NCBI GenBank assembly: GCA_022824185.1
Contig: JAJEAU010000019.1
Coordinates: 62,001 to 126,000, forward strand
Origin: Dehalococcoidia bacterium
Lineage (GTDB): Bacteria; Chloroflexota; Dehalococcoidia; Lucifugimonadales; Lucifugimonadaceae
DNA length: 64,000 nucleotides
Direction of reading: 5' to 3'
Part shown: positions 43,312 to 52,353 of the stretch, piece after piece
Layout of the letters: every line of letters starts with the position of its first letter
How positions within the stretch are numbered: position 1 is the stretch's first letter
Position numbers and translations under genes: made by a program
The notes under the pieces: model-generated
Database searches by the model: none
What the model was told of the DNA's origin: nothing
Seen by the model: only the letters and a program-made list of their open reading frames with translations

Positions 43312-43919
43312 ACGCCTCTCGGGACCGAGTCCATCTTAATCACCCTCCCAAACCATCGTTCAACGTGGAAATCCGGGTCGCAACAGGTAGCGATCTGGAA
43401 TCACTTGCCGACCCATTCGCACCGGACCTCAGCAAATCCCAACTCGAGGCGCGGTTGGAAGAAAGCCGCTCTGGCGTCCGCACCATGCTCGTAGCCATGA
43501 CAGAAGGCCGCGCAGTAGGCGTCGTCAGCATCGGAGGAGCGCGTTTTCAGCGGCGAGGATCGCTGCGTCTTTTCGCCCTCGACGTCGGCCCGGCCTACCA
43601 GCGTAATGGCGTCGGCACCGCCCTCATAAACGCGGTCGAAAACATCGCCCCCACCAGAAATCTCCAAACCGTCAATCTAGAAGTAGCCACCGACAACACA
43701 GACGCGATCCGCCTATACCGCAGACTTGGCTACCGGCAGCACGGCAAAACCGTAATGGACCGATGGCGACGAATCCTCGACGACGGGACAACCGATATGA
43801 TCCAATCCCCGGCGTTCGTAATGGTCAAACAGCTAGACTGCCCATCCTGTTATCGAACACAAAAGGCGCCTTCTCTCACTCCTCAAGCCCTACTCGTCAA
43901 ACCCCCACAACCGGATTGA
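43308..43919 (+). CDS. GNAT-family N-acetyltransferase
   Basis: Acetyltransferase with the acetyl-CoA binding motif LDVGPAYQRNGVGTALINAV (R/Q-x-x-G-x-G/A type) and the following NLEVATDNTDAIRLYRRLGY. The N-terminal half is the substrate part (VEIRVATGSDLESLADPFAP). 203 residues. It is coupled to the HAD hydrolase by a four-base overlap. The 3' end overlaps tail-to-tail with the FAH-family gene by 23 bases. Confidence 0.87.
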   Translation: MNASRDRVHLNHPPKPSFNVEIRVATGSDLESLADPFAPDLSKSQLEARLEESRSGVRTMLVAMTEGRAVGVVSIGGARFQRRGSLRLFALDVGPAYQRNGVGTALINAVENIAPTRNLQTVNLEVATDNTDAIRLYRRLGYRQHGKTVMDRWRRILDDGTTDMIQSPAFVMVKQLDCPSCYRTQKAPSLTPQALLVKPPQPD

Positions 43920-44781
43920 CCAAAACCCCGATCCCATCAATTGAGATGCTCACGACATCCCCCTCGGCCAGTGTGAACTCAGGCGGCGGTATCGTGCCGG
44001 TGCCGGTGCAGACCGTGGTGCCGTTCGGAACCCGATTGTGCCGTTGCAACCAGTCCGCAAGATAGACACAATCCCGTTTCATCGATGCAGTGTTTGCCGA
44101 TCCCTCAAACGCCACCTCTCCGTCACGCTCAATCCGCAAACCCACTTCCAACGCCTGAGCATCACCGACAACGTCCGGCGTCACAAAACTCGGCCCTATC
44201 GAACACGACCGGTCGTAGACCTTCGCCTGCGGCAAATACAGAGGATTTGCCCCCTCGATCGATCGGCTGCTCATATCATTTCCGATGGTGTAACCCACAA
44301 TCTCGCCCTCGAACAACACGAACGCAAGCTCCGGCTCGGGCACATCCCATTCAGAATCTCCCCTAATGCCGAGCGCATCCCCCGGTGCCACCAACCGCTC
44401 TGCCGTCGCCTTGAAAAACGCCTCCGGACGGTCAGCGTTGTAGACCTGCGCGTAAACATCCGGCGACCCGCTCTCTGCCTGTCGCTCCCTCATGCTATCC
44501 ATGTATGTGACCCCGAATGCCCAAACCTCCGGCGCAAACACTGGCGGCAACAGAACATCGCCCGAACTCAGTTCCCCTACTCCGATCTCCTCTCCCCCGC
44601 CGCACGACAAGATCCTGCCAGCAACATCATCGATCCCAACACCGCCGAGATGCGCCGCCGACAACAACGTCAACGTCGTATCCGCCTCGTCCGTGATCGA
44701 CGTCAAGTCTGTAACCACGCCCTCACTCGCCTCAACACCAACGTGCACCTCGACCCCGTCCAGGAACTGGTAGTAACGCAT
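43897..44781 (-). CDS. Fumarylacetoacetate hydrolase-family protein (2-keto-3-deoxy-sugar acid dehydratase-like)
   Basis: FAH-fold enzyme, 294 residues. EVWAFGVTYMDSMRERQAES, YNADRPEAFFKATAERLVAP and VPEPELAFVLFEGEIVGYTI followed by GNDMSSRSIEGANPLYLPQ match the subgroup that includes 2-dehydro-3-deoxy-D-arabinonate dehydratase. The E-P-E ligands and the GNDMS loop are present. Together with the two enolase-superfamily dehydratase-type genes in the window this suggests use of sugar acids, but the genes are not in one operon. Confidence 0.88.
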   Translation of the reverse strand: MRYYQFLDGVEVHVGVEASEGVVTDLTSITDEADTTLTLLSAAHLGGVGIDDVAGRILSCGGGEEIGVGELSSGDVLLPPVFAPEVWAFGVTYMDSMRERQAESGSPDVYAQVYNADRPEAFFKATAERLVAPGDALGIRGDSEWDVPEPELAFVLFEGEIVGYTIGNDMSSRSIEGANPLYLPQAKVYDRSCSIGPSFVTPDVVGDAQALEVGLRIERDGEVAFEGSANTASMKRDCVYLADWLQRHNRVPNGTTVCTGTGTIPPPEFTLAEGDVVSISIDGIGVLVNPVVGV

Positions 44782-44916
44782 CGCATCGCCTTTCTCTCAG
44801 CAACTCGGTCGGCATCCAATGCCGACTTCAATCTACAGGAACGAGAATAAAATCTTTCCGTGCCGCACAATCGTATTCAGATACAGCGACCAATTGATTC
44901 CTCGCCGCATACACCT

Positions 44917-46461
44917 ATGCCCACGAACGGCACCATAAGAACTCGAGCAGCAACGCTCCCGTTAGCCATCGTCGCAATAACCGCGCTCGTACTCATACTC
45001 CTTCAATCCACCACCGTCGCCGCCCAAGATCCCAGACCGACCAACGACGAAATCGTCACCCATAGCGTAACCCTCGGCGACAAGATCACCGTCTTTATCG
45101 ATACGGAAATTGACGCCGAAATCTCCGAGACCCGACTATGGCGACGCGCCCACGGCGGCGATAACGTAGCCGTCTACTCATACGTGGAGTTCGACCAATC
45201 CGACCGCCTGACCGCCACCGCTGAGATCGACGTCAAAGCCCCTTCCTACTTCCCACCCGGAACAAGGTTCGACATCCGCTTCGAGTTTGTCTCGATCGAT
45301 AACGAGGTTTTCACCTCCGACACCTACCACGTCGAACACCTCGGAACCTCGAAAGATTGGCGCCGTATCGCCGATCCCTACCTCGAGATCATCTACTACG
45401 GCGTCAGCGATCGGGCCATTCAAAACCTTCACAACCAAGTTTCGCCACGCCTACCCGAAATCAACGACGCCCTGGGAGTGACCGACAGCCCACAATACCG
45501 CGCCGTGATCTTCCCCAACGCTCGGGAACTCACACGTTACGGTCCTCGAATCTCCCAAGCCGCAACCGATGGCATCTACTTCGGCGGTTACGCATACGAC
45601 GAATACGACCTCACAATCATGGCCTCACCTTCCGCCGAGGTGCTGGTCCACGAACTAACCCACCTGATCTTCGACCGGAAACTGACCTCCCCCTACGCGA
45701 CTGCCGTGCCCGGATGGCTCAACGAAGGCAACTCCAGCTTCTGGGAGACCGGGACCCGAGACAAGGCTAATCGTCAGTTCAACTCCTACGTTAGACGTGG
45801 CGACGTGACGGAGTTTTCCAAGATGCACAACGTGCCTGGCATCCGCGCCGACATCCACCGTTTCTACATCCAGTCGGCAGACTTCGTCGGATACCTCCAC
45901 GAAAACTACGGGCGCGACTCGGTCGGCAAACTCCTCGTCGAACTCAACGACGGCCGATCGGTCGACCAAGCGATGCAAGCCGTCTTCGGCGGTAACCTCA
46001 CCGAGATCGAAAACCGCTGGCGAGCCGAATGGCGTCTCCCGCCTGTCGGCACGCCCATCGAATCCACATTCTCCATCGAACCCAACCGCGAGGTGCTGCC
46101 AACCATCCCGGGGCTGCCCACCATCGAGACCGGCACTCTGACCCAACAACCGGCCAAGACCGATCCATTCGAAAACGAACCGCTGCCCCTGCCAACGATC
46201 GATCATGCACCGATGGAAGAACCACAACCCGAAGTCGCCGTCGTCGAACCGCAACCCGAGGTTAACGCTCCCGAACCGCAACCAACAGTCGCATCTGAAC
46301 CGACGCTGCATCCATTCCTCACTCCCGAACCCGGCTTTGGCAACTACCTCACCGGCACATCCGAAGACGACTGGCCAACCGTCAAACCCAGCGCCATCAT
46401 CGTCTTCTTCGTGCTCATCGCCGGCTTCATGGCTCTCATGTGGCGACGCATGAGAACCTAG
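44917..46461 (+). CDS. Secreted, membrane-anchored gluzincin metallopeptidase (peptidase MA-like)
   Basis: Starts MPTNGTIRTRAATLPLAIVA, a signal peptide ending near TVAAQD. A GTG 19 codons upstream (44860) is an alternative, but the ATG places the signal peptide correctly. After a beta-rich N-domain comes the zinc site VLVHELTHLIFDRK (HExxH) with the third ligand in WLNEGNSSFWE. A proline-rich repeat linker (EPQPEVAVVEPQPEVNAPEP) and a C-terminal membrane helix (AIIVFFVLIAGFMALMWRR) tether it to the cell. About 514 residues. It is likely a cell-surface protease; substrate unknown. Confidence 0.85.
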   Translation: MPTNGTIRTRAATLPLAIVAITALVLILLQSTTVAAQDPRPTNDEIVTHSVTLGDKITVFIDTEIDAEISETRLWRRAHGGDNVAVYSYVEFDQSDRLTATAEIDVKAPSYFPPGTRFDIRFEFVSIDNEVFTSDTYHVEHLGTSKDWRRIADPYLEIIYYGVSDRAIQNLHNQVSPRLPEINDALGVTDSPQYRAVIFPNARELTRYGPRISQAATDGIYFGGYAYDEYDLTIMASPSAEVLVHELTHLIFDRKLTSPYATAVPGWLNEGNSSFWETGTRDKANRQFNSYVRRGDVTEFSKMHNVPGIRADIHRFYIQSADFVGYLHENYGRDSVGKLLVELNDGRSVDQAMQAVFGGNLTEIENRWRAEWRLPPVGTPIESTFSIEPNREVLPTIPGLPTIETGTLTQQPAKTDPFENEPLPLPTIDHAPMEEPQPEVAVVEPQPEVNAPEPQPTVASEPTLHPFLTPEPGFGNYLTGTSEDDWPTVKPSAIIVFFVLIAGFMALMWRRMRT

Positions 46462-46493
46462 GCGAATTGTCCTCGCGGTAACATCAAGCCAAG

Positions 46494-47639
46494 ATGCCCG
46501 CCGCGAATCCAACCACCGCTCTGATCTACTCGGACGAGCAGTCGCAACACGTGCTAAGCCCGACGCACCCCATGCGTCCCATCCGGCTACACCACATGCA
46601 CGAACTAATGCGGGCCGCCAAACTCCTCGACGCCGACGCAATCCTCTCCCAATCGCCCCGCGAAGCCACGGAAGATGAGATCGCAACCTCACATGACGCA
46701 GACTACATCGAGATAGTGAAAGCCATCGACGCTGGTGCCATCGTCATCGGTATGGACCGCTATGGCTTCGGCCCCGGCGACAACCCTCCCCGGCACGGTG
46801 TATACCGTCATGCAGCACTGGCCGCCGGCGGCGCCGTGTTAGCTACTGAACTCGTCCTAAACGGTACCGTCAAGAACGCATTCTCTCCAGCCGGAGGTAT
46901 GCACCACCACGCGATGCACAACCGCGCCTCTGGCTTCGGAATCTTCAACGACGCAGTCATCGCCATCAACCACCTCATCGATCAGGGACTCCGCACCTTG
47001 TACGTCGACATCGATGTTCACCACGGCGACGGCGTTCAGGCCGGACTATACGACACCGACCGTGCCATGACCGTCTCCATCCACGAGTCGGGGCAGTGGC
47101 TCTTCCCTGGCACCGGCAGTCCCAACGAGACCGGCATTGGCGACGGCGAAGGCTACAGCGTGAACATCCCCCTGGCCCCATACACCGACGACACCCTCTG
47201 GCACAAAGCCTTCGATGCCATCATCCCCGACCTCGCCCGCGCCTTCGCACCCGATATCCTCTTCACCCAACTCGGCATCGACACCCATCGCAACGATCCT
47301 CTAGCCCACCTATCCCTAACGACCCAAGGCCACAACTTGGCAGTCAAGAAGTTCGCCCGCCTCGCCGACGAACTCGACATCCCATGGATTGCCGTCGGAG
47401 GCGGCGGATACGACATGGCCGCAGTGGCCCGCGCATGGACCATGGACCTCGCAACCATGGCCAAACAGTCCCTCCCCGAGCGGATCCCTTCAACCTACAC
47501 CTCCCTCACCAACCTACCCACATTCAACGACCTCGGCGATTACCGCATCGACGCCGACACCCGCAAAGACATCATCCGCCACAATCGGCAAGGCATCGAC
47601 GCCGTACGCAATCAGATCTTCCCCAAGTTTGGACTCTGA
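46494..47639 (+). CDS. AcuC-type histone deacetylase-family protein
   Basis: Zinc amidohydrolase of the arginase/deacetylase fold. The active-site motifs GGMHHHAMHNRASGFGIFND and LYVDIDVHHGDGVQAGLYD are intact, with the histidine pair and the aspartate ligands, and GGGGYDMAAVARAW near the C-terminus. 381 residues. In bacteria these enzymes deacetylate proteins such as acetyl-CoA synthetase (AcuC) or small polyamines; no acsA or acuA is adjacent, so the target is open. Confidence 0.9.
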   Translation: MPAANPTTALIYSDEQSQHVLSPTHPMRPIRLHHMHELMRAAKLLDADAILSQSPREATEDEIATSHDADYIEIVKAIDAGAIVIGMDRYGFGPGDNPPRHGVYRHAALAAGGAVLATELVLNGTVKNAFSPAGGMHHHAMHNRASGFGIFNDAVIAINHLIDQGLRTLYVDIDVHHGDGVQAGLYDTDRAMTVSIHESGQWLFPGTGSPNETGIGDGEGYSVNIPLAPYTDDTLWHKAFDAIIPDLARAFAPDILFTQLGIDTHRNDPLAHLSLTTQGHNLAVKKFARLADELDIPWIAVGGGGYDMAAVARAWTMDLATMAKQSLPERIPSTYTSLTNLPTFNDLGDYRIDADTRKDIIRHNRQGIDAVRNQIFPKFGL

Positions 47640-47756
47640 TTGAACCGCAAAGCTGATCCTCGGCACCGCTAGTATGAGTCAATACAAGCGAACCTGTCTA
47701 ACGCACGATGTATTAGTACCCCCATAATAAGGGAGCTAAATCTACAGATCTCTTAC

Positions 47757-48242
47757 CTAGTCGTGCCAATGGGATTCGTCAGCTTCCGCTAAAAAGGTTT
47801 GCGGGTTTTCCGATTTCAGTTCATGCAAGGATGAAAACTCTGTCCTGAGCGGGATTTGACTCATTAAGTCGTTCGAATGTGTCGCTCTGTGTTTATATTC
47901 GCCAGCGACACTTCGAAACCGGTAAGAGTTCAACAGGACCGTCTGGTCGGGTGTGAGGGGGAAGTGGTTTGCGACCATCGAAAACGTCATCGCATAGGCG
48001 ATGACCAAGTTGAAGTCGTCGTGCAATCGGACTCCGGGAAGCGAACCTGCGCGTATGCGTTCTCTGATTTGATGCGCGTCCTCGCCGACAATGGTTGCAA
48101 TTTCGCTGCTCAACAGCCCATGGCGCGGCGACCGCCCATCGCTCCTGTTCTGCGGGGCTAACCAACCACAGGACTTTACAGTCTCACTGGCGTAACGCAT
48201 GGAAGTTCCTTGCTGCTCGGTTTGCATTTCGTACTCCGCCAT
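47757..48242 (-). CDS. Hypothetical protein with possible helix-turn-helix
   Basis: The frame opens at TTG 48263; ATG 48242 (MAEYEMQTEQQGTSMRY) is preferred. The segment LLSSEIATIVGEDAHQIRER followed by IRAGSLPGVRL resembles an excisionase/MerR-type helix-turn-helix. The rest (LVIAYAMTFSMVANHFPLTP, LLNSYRFRSVAGEYKHRATH) is unfamiliar. It starts about 30 bases after the dnaK stop on the same strand and may be the last gene of the heat-shock operon. Function unknown. Confidence 0.5.
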   Translation of the reverse strand: MAEYEMQTEQQGTSMRYASETVKSCGWLAPQNRSDGRSPRHGLLSSEIATIVGEDAHQIRERIRAGSLPGVRLHDDFNLVIAYAMTFSMVANHFPLTPDQTVLLNSYRFRSVAGEYKHRATHSNDLMSQIPLRTEFSSLHELKSENPQTFLAEADESHWHD

Positions 48243-48272
48243 CTTTCGTTCGCGTGGGGCCAACCCAGATAC

Positions 48273-50189
48273 CTAAACCTCCCGATATCGCCCTTCGACT
48301 GTGTCGTCTCCAGGAGGCGGAGCATCGGGACCGGGGCCACCCGGAGGCATGTCCGGCCCGGCACCCGCATCGGCGGCAGCACCAGCATGTATATGCTGAC
48401 CCGCAGCCATCATCGCCTGCTGAAGAGCATCTGACGCCGTCTTGATCCGTTCCGTTTCGGCATTCTCCTCGGCAATGACAGTCCGGACTTCGGACGCCTT
48501 CGCCTGAATATCTGACTTCACATCGTCCGGCAGGCGCTCACCGTGCTCCTCGATCAGCTTGTCCGCCTGATAGGCCGTAGACTCTGCGAAGTTTCGAGAG
48601 TCCACCGCGTCTCGGCGAGCCTGGTCGGTATCGGCGTTTTCCTCAGCCTCTTGGACCTTGGCCTTGATCTCGTCGTCCGACATCCCAGACCGGCCCGTCA
48701 CCGTGATGTGCTGCTCGCGCTGCGTCGCCTGATCCTTTGCCGTGACAGTGATGATCCCGTTCGCATCGATGTCGAACGAGACCTCAATCTGAGGCATGCC
48801 CCGCGGCGCGGGAGCGATCCCATCAAGGGAGAAACGACCTACCGACGTATTGTCAGCTGCCATGGGTCGCTCGCCTTGCAAGACGTGGATCTCGACAGAC
48901 GACTGCCCGTCCGCCGCCGTGGTGAAAGTGTCCGACTTCGAAGTCGGGATCGTGGTGTTGCGAGGAATCAACTCGGTGCGAACGCCGCCCAGCGTCTCGA
49001 TGCCCCAAGTCAAAGGCGTGACGTCAAGCAGCAAGATGTCGGAAACATCGCCCTGCAAGACACCCGCTTGAAGCGCAGCACCGAGGGCAACGACCTCATC
49101 CGGGTTGATCGACCGGTTCGGCTCCTTGCCAAAGATCTCCTTCACACGATTGCTGACCGCGGGCATCCGCGTCATGCCACCGACCAGGATCACCTCGTCG
49201 ATGTCGCCTGGCGACACCTCGGCATCGCGCATCGCCGCCTCGCATGGAGCGACCGTCTTCTCGATCAAATCAGCCGTCAGCGACTCCAGCTTGGCGCGCG
49301 TCAGCGTCTCAACCAAGTGCTTCGGACCGCTTTGGTCGGCCGAGATGAACGGTAGGTTGATCTCGGCACTCGTCACCGACGAAAGCTCGATCTTCGCATC
49401 TTCCGCGGCCAGTCTCAATCGCTGCGCCGCCGAAGCATCGTTGCTCGGATCCATGAACTCCTTCGATTTGAACTCGTCCACGAGATACTCGACCAGACTC
49501 AAGTCGAAGTCGTCGCCACCCAAGTGAGTGTCGCCGTTGGTGCTCTTAACCTCGAACACGCCATCGCCGACATGCAGGATCGTGATGTCGAATGTGCCAC
49601 CGCCGAGGTCATATACCGCGATTGTGCGATCGCCCTTCTTCTCCAAACCGTACGCCAAAGCCGCAGCCGTAGGTTCGTTGACGACTCGCAAGACTTCGAG
49701 ACCTGCGATCGTCCCTGCCGCGCGCGTCGCCTCGCGTTGCGCGTCGTTGAAATAAGCGGGGACAGTAATCACTGCCTGCGTGACCGGCTCGCCGAGTCGC
49801 TCCTCGGCATCCTTCTTCAATCTCGCCAGCAACATCGACGAAATCTCGGCGGGCGGCCTGACTTTGCCGTCGAACATGATCCCCGCATCGCCGTTGTCCA
49901 TTGCCGACAACTTGAACGGCACACGCTTCTGATCCGCTTGCACCGCCTCGTCGTCGTATCGTCGTCCGACGAATCGCTTCGCGGAATAGACGGTGTTCTC
50001 GGGGTTCGTCACCGCCTGTCGGCGTGCCAACATCCCGATCAACCGTTCGCCGGACCTCGTATTCATCGCCACAACCGACGGCGTAATGCGCTGACCTTCC
50101 GAGTTCTCGATGATCTCGGGCTCGCCTGCACTCATGTATGCCATTGCCGAGTTGGTCGTCCCCAAGTCAATGCCGATAGCTCTTGCCAT
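48273..50189 (-). CDS. dnaK: Chaperone protein DnaK (Hsp70)
   Basis: ATP-dependent chaperone. The three Hsp70 signatures are present: AIGIDLGTTNSAMAYMS, IAVYDLGGGTFDITILHVG and EVILVGGMTRMPAVSNRV. The substrate domain includes LLLDVTPLTWGIETLGG and the C-terminus ends in a Gly/Pro/Asp-rich tail (PPGGPGPDAPPPGDD). 638 residues, normal. It follows grpE by 75 bases. No dnaJ is present in this cluster. Confidence 0.97.
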   Translation of the reverse strand: MARAIGIDLGTTNSAMAYMSAGEPEIIENSEGQRITPSVVAMNTRSGERLIGMLARRQAVTNPENTVYSAKRFVGRRYDDEAVQADQKRVPFKLSAMDNGDAGIMFDGKVRPPAEISSMLLARLKKDAEERLGEPVTQAVITVPAYFNDAQREATRAAGTIAGLEVLRVVNEPTAAALAYGLEKKGDRTIAVYDLGGGTFDITILHVGDGVFEVKSTNGDTHLGGDDFDLSLVEYLVDEFKSKEFMDPSNDASAAQRLRLAAEDAKIELSSVTSAEINLPFISADQSGPKHLVETLTRAKLESLTADLIEKTVAPCEAAMRDAEVSPGDIDEVILVGGMTRMPAVSNRVKEIFGKEPNRSINPDEVVALGAALQAGVLQGDVSDILLLDVTPLTWGIETLGGVRTELIPRNTTIPTSKSDTFTTAADGQSSVEIHVLQGERPMAADNTSVGRFSLDGIAPAPRGMPQIEVSFDIDANGIITVTAKDQATQREQHITVTGRSGMSDDEIKAKVQEAEENADTDQARRDAVDSRNFAESTAYQADKLIEEHGERLPDDVKSDIQAKASEVRTVIAEENAETERIKTASDALQQAMMAAGQHIHAGAAADAGAGPDMPPGGPGPDAPPPGDDTVEGRYREV

Positions 50190-50264
50190 TTCTCTTTTTT
50201 GCCTTTCTAATCGCCAATTCGCATCGGCGGTCGTTAGTTATTTCTATTCGTCAGATCTCGCGGT

Positions 50265-50930
50265 TCACGCATCGCCATCTGATCTGCCGACCAGAACCTT
50301 GGCAACGCGCACAACCTTCGATGTCTTCATGTCCTCGTATCCAGATTCCACAACCTGGATCACCTTGCCGTCCATGTCCTCAGGTGCTGGCATCGTGGCC
50401 AAAGCCTCGTGCCGCGACGGATCCATCTCCTCGCCGAGCGACTCGAACCGACGATATCCAGCAGTGACCAGACAACTGTCAACCTTTTCTGCCATAGCCT
50501 TGAAGCCGTCGAACCACTTGGAGTCCATCTCCTGTTCCTCTGCCACCTCAAGAGCGTTGGCGAAATCGTCCGCGACGGACATGATCCGACTGGCAACCTC
50601 GACCCGCGCCTTCTCCGCCGCCTGCTCCTCCTTCTCGACCGCTAACTTTCGATTCCGCTGTGCATCGCTGTGCGACCTAAGGATCTCGGATTGAAGCCGA
50701 CTCAGTTGAGTCTCATATTCGTCGATTTTGTTACGATATTCGTCGTTTTTGCTGGCAATATGTTCATGATCCGTGCTCAACTCCGTCAATTGAGACTCCA
50801 ACTCGTTGCACCGCTCCTCCCAACGACGTAGGGTTTTGGCAGAACGAACGTTACGAATAACGGAGCGTGACGGACCGCGCCGAAGCGGCCCCCATCCAGA
50901 CGGCATTCCTGGGCCCGGAAACCTCATCAT
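50265..50930 (-). CDS. grpE: Nucleotide exchange factor GrpE
   Basis: Releases ADP from DnaK. The middle (CNELESQLTELSTDHEHIAS, then DEYRNKIDEYETQLSRLQS) is a long coiled coil. The C-terminal beta domain shows DPSRHEALATMPAPEDMDGK and VIQVVESGYEDMKTSKVVRV, clear GrpE motifs. At 221 residues it has a basic, Gly/Pro-rich N-terminal extension (FPGPGMPSGWGPLRRGPSRS). The start overlaps the MerR-like gene stop by four bases. Confidence 0.92.
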   Translation of the reverse strand: MMRFPGPGMPSGWGPLRRGPSRSVIRNVRSAKTLRRWEERCNELESQLTELSTDHEHIASKNDEYRNKIDEYETQLSRLQSEILRSHSDAQRNRKLAVEKEEQAAEKARVEVASRIMSVADDFANALEVAEEQEMDSKWFDGFKAMAEKVDSCLVTAGYRRFESLGEEMDPSRHEALATMPAPEDMDGKVIQVVESGYEDMKTSKVVRVAKVLVGRSDGDA

Positions 50931-51454
50931 TCCACCCCCAGATAGGCAAGTATCACCTTGATCTCATCGGCCACTGCCTTCGCCGATGTCGACTCCGTTA
51001 AATCTTCGCTCTGCTCAAGCACGTCGAGCATTCCCCTCATGTGCTGAACCAACTCCAGGACGAGTCCGACGCCATTCAGATTCAATCCCAGATCTTCCGA
51101 CAACCGCCGCACGATCTGCAGTCTCTCAAGGTCCTCTTCCGAATAAAGTCGACGACTCCCTTGGGTTCGTGATGGACTTACCAGCCCTTCTCGGTCATAC
51201 TTCCTCAATGTCTGCGGATGCATTTCCGCCAGCTTCGCTGCGATGCTGATGATGTACAGCGCGTCGCCACGCCCACCAATCCGAACTCGCACACGCCGAC
51301 GCCGGCGGCTACGCTCCGCCTCTTCGGCGCGACGCGCCCTCTCGCGCCGGGCGCGCTCGGCCGAGATCTCGTTGAAAAGACGAAGAAATTCATCGGCATT
51401 CGGGATCGATGATCCTGCATCCGTCCTTTGGTACTCTTCGTATCTCTGTGTCAC
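50927..51454 (-). CDS. hspR: MerR-family heat-shock regulator, HspR-like
   Basis: The HTH region is YIISIAAKLAEMHPQTLRKY, then DREGLVSPSRTQGSRRLYSE, which matches HspR, the repressor of dnaK operons in Actinobacteria and others. It has a charged N-terminal extension of about 60 residues (RRERARRAEEAERSRRRRRV) that HspR usually lacks. The GTG start follows GGAGCTAGT. As first gene of hspR-grpE-dnaK it probably autoregulates the operon. The promoter region upstream carries possible operator half-sites. Confidence 0.82.
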   Translation of the reverse strand: MTQRYEEYQRTDAGSSIPNADEFLRLFNEISAERARRERARRAEEAERSRRRRRVRVRIGGRGDALYIISIAAKLAEMHPQTLRKYDREGLVSPSRTQGSRRLYSEEDLERLQIVRRLSEDLGLNLNGVGLVLELVQHMRGMLDVLEQSEDLTESTSAKAVADEIKVILAYLGVE

Positions 51455-51505
51455 ACTAGCTCCAGGGGGTGAATTACAGGGAAGCAGAATTTCAGCAACC
51501 CACTC

Positions 51506-51570
51506 TCACTTGATTAGTATTGTAGTTCATGGTAACATACCTGACACGCAACGCATCAAGTTTGAGTGAG
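51506..51570 (-). promoter_or_regulatory. hspR-grpE-dnaK promoter with flanking operator-like sites
   Basis: On the minus strand, GTGTCA (51542-51547) is 17 bases from TACAAT (51519-51524), a good -35/-10 pair about 65 bases before the GTG of hspR. It is bracketed by TCACTTGAT at 51506-51514 and ATCAAGTTTGAGTGAG at 51555-51570 (plus-strand reading). The second contains TTGAGT, part of the HspR half-site CTTGAGT. The full HAIR spacing is not present, so HspR binding is a guess. Confidence 0.55.
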
Positions 51571-51657
51571 GACCACCACATTTTACGAAATCCACTACAA
51601 AACGAGGTGGTTGAGTGGACCGACAAAAAGAAAATTACGATTTCCGCCAAAAAACAC

Positions 51658-51685
51658 TTGACATATCGGCTCGGCATGATATAAA
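51658..51685 (+). promoter_or_regulatory. Near-consensus sigma-70-type promoter for the zinc-ribbon genes
   Basis: TTGACA (51658-51663) and TATAAA (51680-51685) are separated by 16 bases. It is the best promoter match noticed in the window. A leader of about 120 bases runs to the first zinc-ribbon gene. The whole 51455-51813 gap otherwise holds only this leader and the divergent hspR promoter. Confidence 0.75.
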
Positions 51686-51813
51686 ACTTTTTCATTCGGC
51701 GAATTCAACCACCCGGGGCAAAACCCCACGATGCGGTAAAGAAACCGAACCAATCGGAAAACGCAACAATGCAAACATCAAGGATCCACCGAGAGAGACA
51801 GACAGCAACCGGC

Positions 51814-51978
51814 ATGACGATCATCTACGAAAAACGTTGTCCACACTGCCAAGGCGACATCATGTTCGCCAACAGACTCGACGGCCCGAGCCTCAAATGT
51901 CTGCAGTGCACAAGAAACATCGATCGGCATCAGGCTCGAGAATTGCTCTCGCAAAGGGTCGAGCAACCGGCAGCCTGA
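51814..51978 (+). CDS. Zinc-ribbon miniprotein 1
   Basis: 54 residues starting MTIIYEKRCPHCQGD. Four cysteines form CPHC-x16-CLQC, a zinc-ribbon spacing. It aligns along most of its length with the next gene: shared RCPxCQGD, LDGxxLKCxQCTRxI and QARxxL. An ATG 15 codons upstream is open, but this ATG matches the start point of the paralogue. Ribosome site weak (GAGAGA). It lies downstream of a strong promoter and is followed by its own terminator. Function unknown; a nucleic-acid or protein-binding mini-ribbon is likely. Confidence 0.75.
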   Translation: MTIIYEKRCPHCQGDIMFANRLDGPSLKCLQCTRNIDRHQARELLSQRVEQPAA

Positions 51979-52027
51979 CGACCGGGGCCATAAGCGACGG
52001 AGAGAAACACGAAAGCAACTCCCAACT

Positions 52028-52056
52028 AAAGCCTCGGTCCAGAATCGGGGCTTTTT
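52028..52056 (+). terminator. Rho-independent terminator between the zinc-ribbon genes
   Basis: AAAGCCTCG pairs with CGGGGCTTT (one G-T wobble) across a 9-base loop, followed by TT and then G. It lies 50 bases past the first zinc-ribbon gene and may cause partial read-through to the second. Confidence 0.7.
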
Positions 52057-52117
52057 GTCAACCAAAACAGCCCCGTTCCAATCTCGATAACAACACCATT
52101 TGACGGAGACCAACAAC

Positions 52118-52306
52118 ATGAAACAGACAGCAATCTTCCCCCGCCGATGCCCCTCCTGCCAGGGAGACCTCCAGTTCGGCCACGGACTGGACGGCGTCAC
52201 GCTGAAGTGCATCCAGTGCACCCGGACCATCACGCCCGCGCAGGCACGACAGATCCTAGCTGACCTCCAGCAGGAACGCGCTGCCGCAGTAGCGAAGGCC
52301 GCTTAA
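52118..52306 (+). CDS. Zinc-ribbon miniprotein 2 (tandem paralogue)
   Basis: 62 residues starting MKQTAIFPRRCPSCQGD, with CPSC-x16-CIQC, the same cysteine spacing as the gene before it. After the ribbon it has a longer Ala/Gln-rich helix (ITPAQARQILADLQQERAAA). ATG 52118 has a GGAG ribosome site nine bases upstream. The pair are tandem duplicates that have diverged well beyond recent copying while keeping the cysteines, the LDG turn and the QAR helix, so both are probably functional. No partner gene is evident. Confidence 0.78.
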   Translation: MKQTAIFPRRCPSCQGDLQFGHGLDGVTLKCIQCTRTITPAQARQILADLQQERAAAVAKAA

Positions 52307-52353
52307 GACAAGACCGCGAAACGCTGAGCAACCCGGAGCTCAGCGCATAGCGC

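Noticed and set aside
44038..44850. 270-codon plus-strand frame opposite the FAH-family gene
   Set aside because: Arg/His-rich translation, antisense to a gene with clear FAH motifs.
45655..46692. 345-codon minus-strand frame opposite the metallopeptidase
   Set aside because: Composition is skewed (Trp/Arg/Gly), and the plus strand carries an intact HExxH peptidase and AcuC start.
51615..52103. 162-codon plus-strand frame overlapping the first zinc-ribbon gene
   Set aside because: Different frame from the conserved cysteine protein; translation is random-like and runs through the terminator.
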